NCBI RefSeq assembly: GCF_900142675.1
Contig: NZ_FRBS01000004.1
Span: 164,380 to 228,379 of the forward strand
DNA from: Shouchella rhizosphaerae
GTDB lineage: Bacteria > Bacillota > Bacilli > Bacillales > Bacillaceae_D
DNA length: 64,000 bases
Direction of reading: 5' to 3'
This document shows, piece after piece, positions 63,344 to 64,000 of this stretch (positions within the stretch are counted from its first letter, which is position 1; each line of letters begins with the position of its first letter). The notes beneath the pieces are model-generated. The model was not told the origin of the DNA. It saw only the letters and a program-made list of their open reading frames with translations, and ran no database searches. The translations under genes were made by a program, and so were the position numbers.

Positions 63344-64000
63344 CTATTGAGGCCCGACAGGTTTTAAAAATCCTGCATGAAGAGAAATTCTCTTGGCCAA
63401 GTCTACAATCTCCCGCTCTGCTTCTTCTTGTTTCTTTTCCCAACTTGTTGTTAGCATCGTTACACTAACAGCAGCAATGACTTCATCCTCTTGATTCTTT
63501 ACTGGGGCAGCAATACAGAAGAAATTTTCTACGGCTTCTTGATATTCCTTAATGTAGCCCTGTTCAGCTAATAGGGCAATTTGTGCCCATAGCTCCTCTA
63601 ATGTTTTGATGGTGTATGGCGTTTTAGCCTCAAGGCTTCTTCCCTCATACAAGTCCTTCATTTCGTTAAACGTATATTTGGAAAGGAGAACTTTTCCCAT
63701 CGCAGTTGCATGAGCAGGAAATTTCATTCCTGGATCAGTGGCAACCCTTACTGGGGAACTCCCCTCTTTCTTTGCCAAATATAAAATATCGACACCATCT
63801 AAAATCGAAAGCTGAATCGTTTCATCTAAATTGTTGACAGTGCTTACTGCCTCCTCCGAAAACGTGCCAATTAAATCAAATTGACTCGAGTACAAAGCAC
63901 TAAATACACCAAATCTCATTCCAAGGGAATAAGTATCATCCTTCCCTTTCTTCACCCAACCGAGCGTTTCAAGTGTATTCAGCAATGAATAAAGTGAGCT
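63344..64000 (-). CDS. IclR-family transcriptional regulator, N-terminus outside the window
   Basis: The frame is open to the right edge (219 codons seen). The visible start (SSLYSLLNTLETLGWVKKGKDDTYSLGMRF) is the end of the winged helix-turn-helix, and the rest is the IclR effector domain (TVNNLDETIQLSILDGVDILYLAKKEG, FPAHATAMGKVLLS, IKEYQEAVENFFCIAAPVKNQEDEVIAAVSV, IVDLAKRISLHAGF). IclR proteins usually repress or activate aromatic and sugar-acid pathways; here it probably controls the three genes downstream, 183 bases away. Confidence 0.9.
   Translation of the reverse strand, partial: SSLYSLLNTLETLGWVKKGKDDTYSLGMRFGVFSALYSSQFDLIGTFSEEAVSTVNNLDETIQLSILDGVDILYLAKKEGSSPVRVATDPGMKFPAHATAMGKVLLSKYTFNEMKDLYEGRSLEAKTPYTIKTLEELWAQIALLAEQGYIKEYQEAVENFFCIAAPVKNQEDEVIAAVSVTMLTTSWEKKQEEAEREIVDLAKRISLHAGFLKPVGPQ

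Noticed and set aside
1-64000. CRISPR arrays, tRNA/rRNA genes, insertion sequences and prophage genes
   Set aside because: None found: no short direct-repeat/spacer arrays, no tRNA-like clover leaf with CCA context, no transposase or integrase reading frames.

Overview
ORGANISM. The window looks like chromosome from a low-to-mid GC, spore-forming Bacillaceae, most likely a plant-associated or alkaliphilic Bacillus such as the Shouchella (Bacillus clausii) group. The evidence is strong Shine-Dalgarno sites (AGGAGG-like), frequent GTG and TTG starts, an Sda-type sporulation checkpoint protein, CcpA cre-like boxes, Zur boxes of the Bacillus type, and YesM/YesN/RhgR-type regulators. The species is an inference; no rRNA or other marker is present. 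LAYOUT. (1) 1-4240, minus strand: a class D sortase and the N-terminal ~1190 codons of a very large wall protein built from alternating DUF11-like repeats; its 3' end lies outside the window. (2) 4.2-5.1 kb is an AT-rich stretch without a confident gene, followed by an extended Sda homologue and a secreted AA10 lytic polysaccharide monooxygenase. (3) 6.4-10.7 kb: a complete glucitol/sorbitol PTS operon (regulator-gutM-srlA-srlE-srlB-srlD) with a well-formed promoter, two similar operator-like palindromes and a cre box. (4) 10.8-27.6 kb: a long minus-strand run for rhamnogalacturonan/galacturonate use: the membrane AraC regulator RhgR, an ABC importer without its own ATPase, an esterase, a shortened GH43, a GH105 unsaturated galacturonyl hydrolase, a lipoprotein, a YesL-like protein, a Gfo/Idh/MocA oxidoreductase, UxaA and UxaB; divergently, an AraC regulator and a PL10 pectate lyase. 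(5) 27.7-41.4 kb: a GNAT acetyltransferase, a uronate-dehydrogenase-like SDR, then a second sugar system: YesM/YesN two-component pair, second ATPase-less ABC importer, GH95 glycosidase, and a divergent GH31 alpha-xylosidase. (6) 41.5-45.4 kb: MFS transporter, ROK repressor, SelO. (7) 45.5-53.9 kb: a TRAP transporter operon with a split altronate-dehydratase-like enzyme, a divergent AraC regulator, FAH-family hydrolase, S51 peptidase, alpha/beta hydrolase and a small membrane protein. (8) 54.0-59.7 kb: a zinc-starvation island with two near-perfect Zur boxes, a frameshifted CobW-type GTPase, a ZinT-like lipoprotein, AdcA, AdcC and AdcB. (9) 59.8-64.0 kb: a Weimberg-like sugar-acid oxidation cluster (semialdehyde dehydrogenase, DapA-family lyase, FAH-family dehydratase, IclR regulator cut by the window edge). 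HOW IT WORKS TOGETHER. Most of the window is carbohydrate uptake and breakdown, aimed at pectin (RG-I backbone, homogalacturonan) and hemicellulose side chains (alpha-xylosyl, fucosyl/galactosyl, arabinosyl), draining into UxaA/UxaB and ketodeoxy-acid routes. Catabolite control is visible as cre-like boxes at most entry points. The most unusual feature is in the zinc locus: a ~90-residue His/Trp-rich module (HYHTGD ... DYDHWHWY ... VLFD.xH) occurs once in front of the ZinT domain and twice inside the His-rich loop of AdcA, which points to a purpose-built zinc-capturing surface domain in this lineage.
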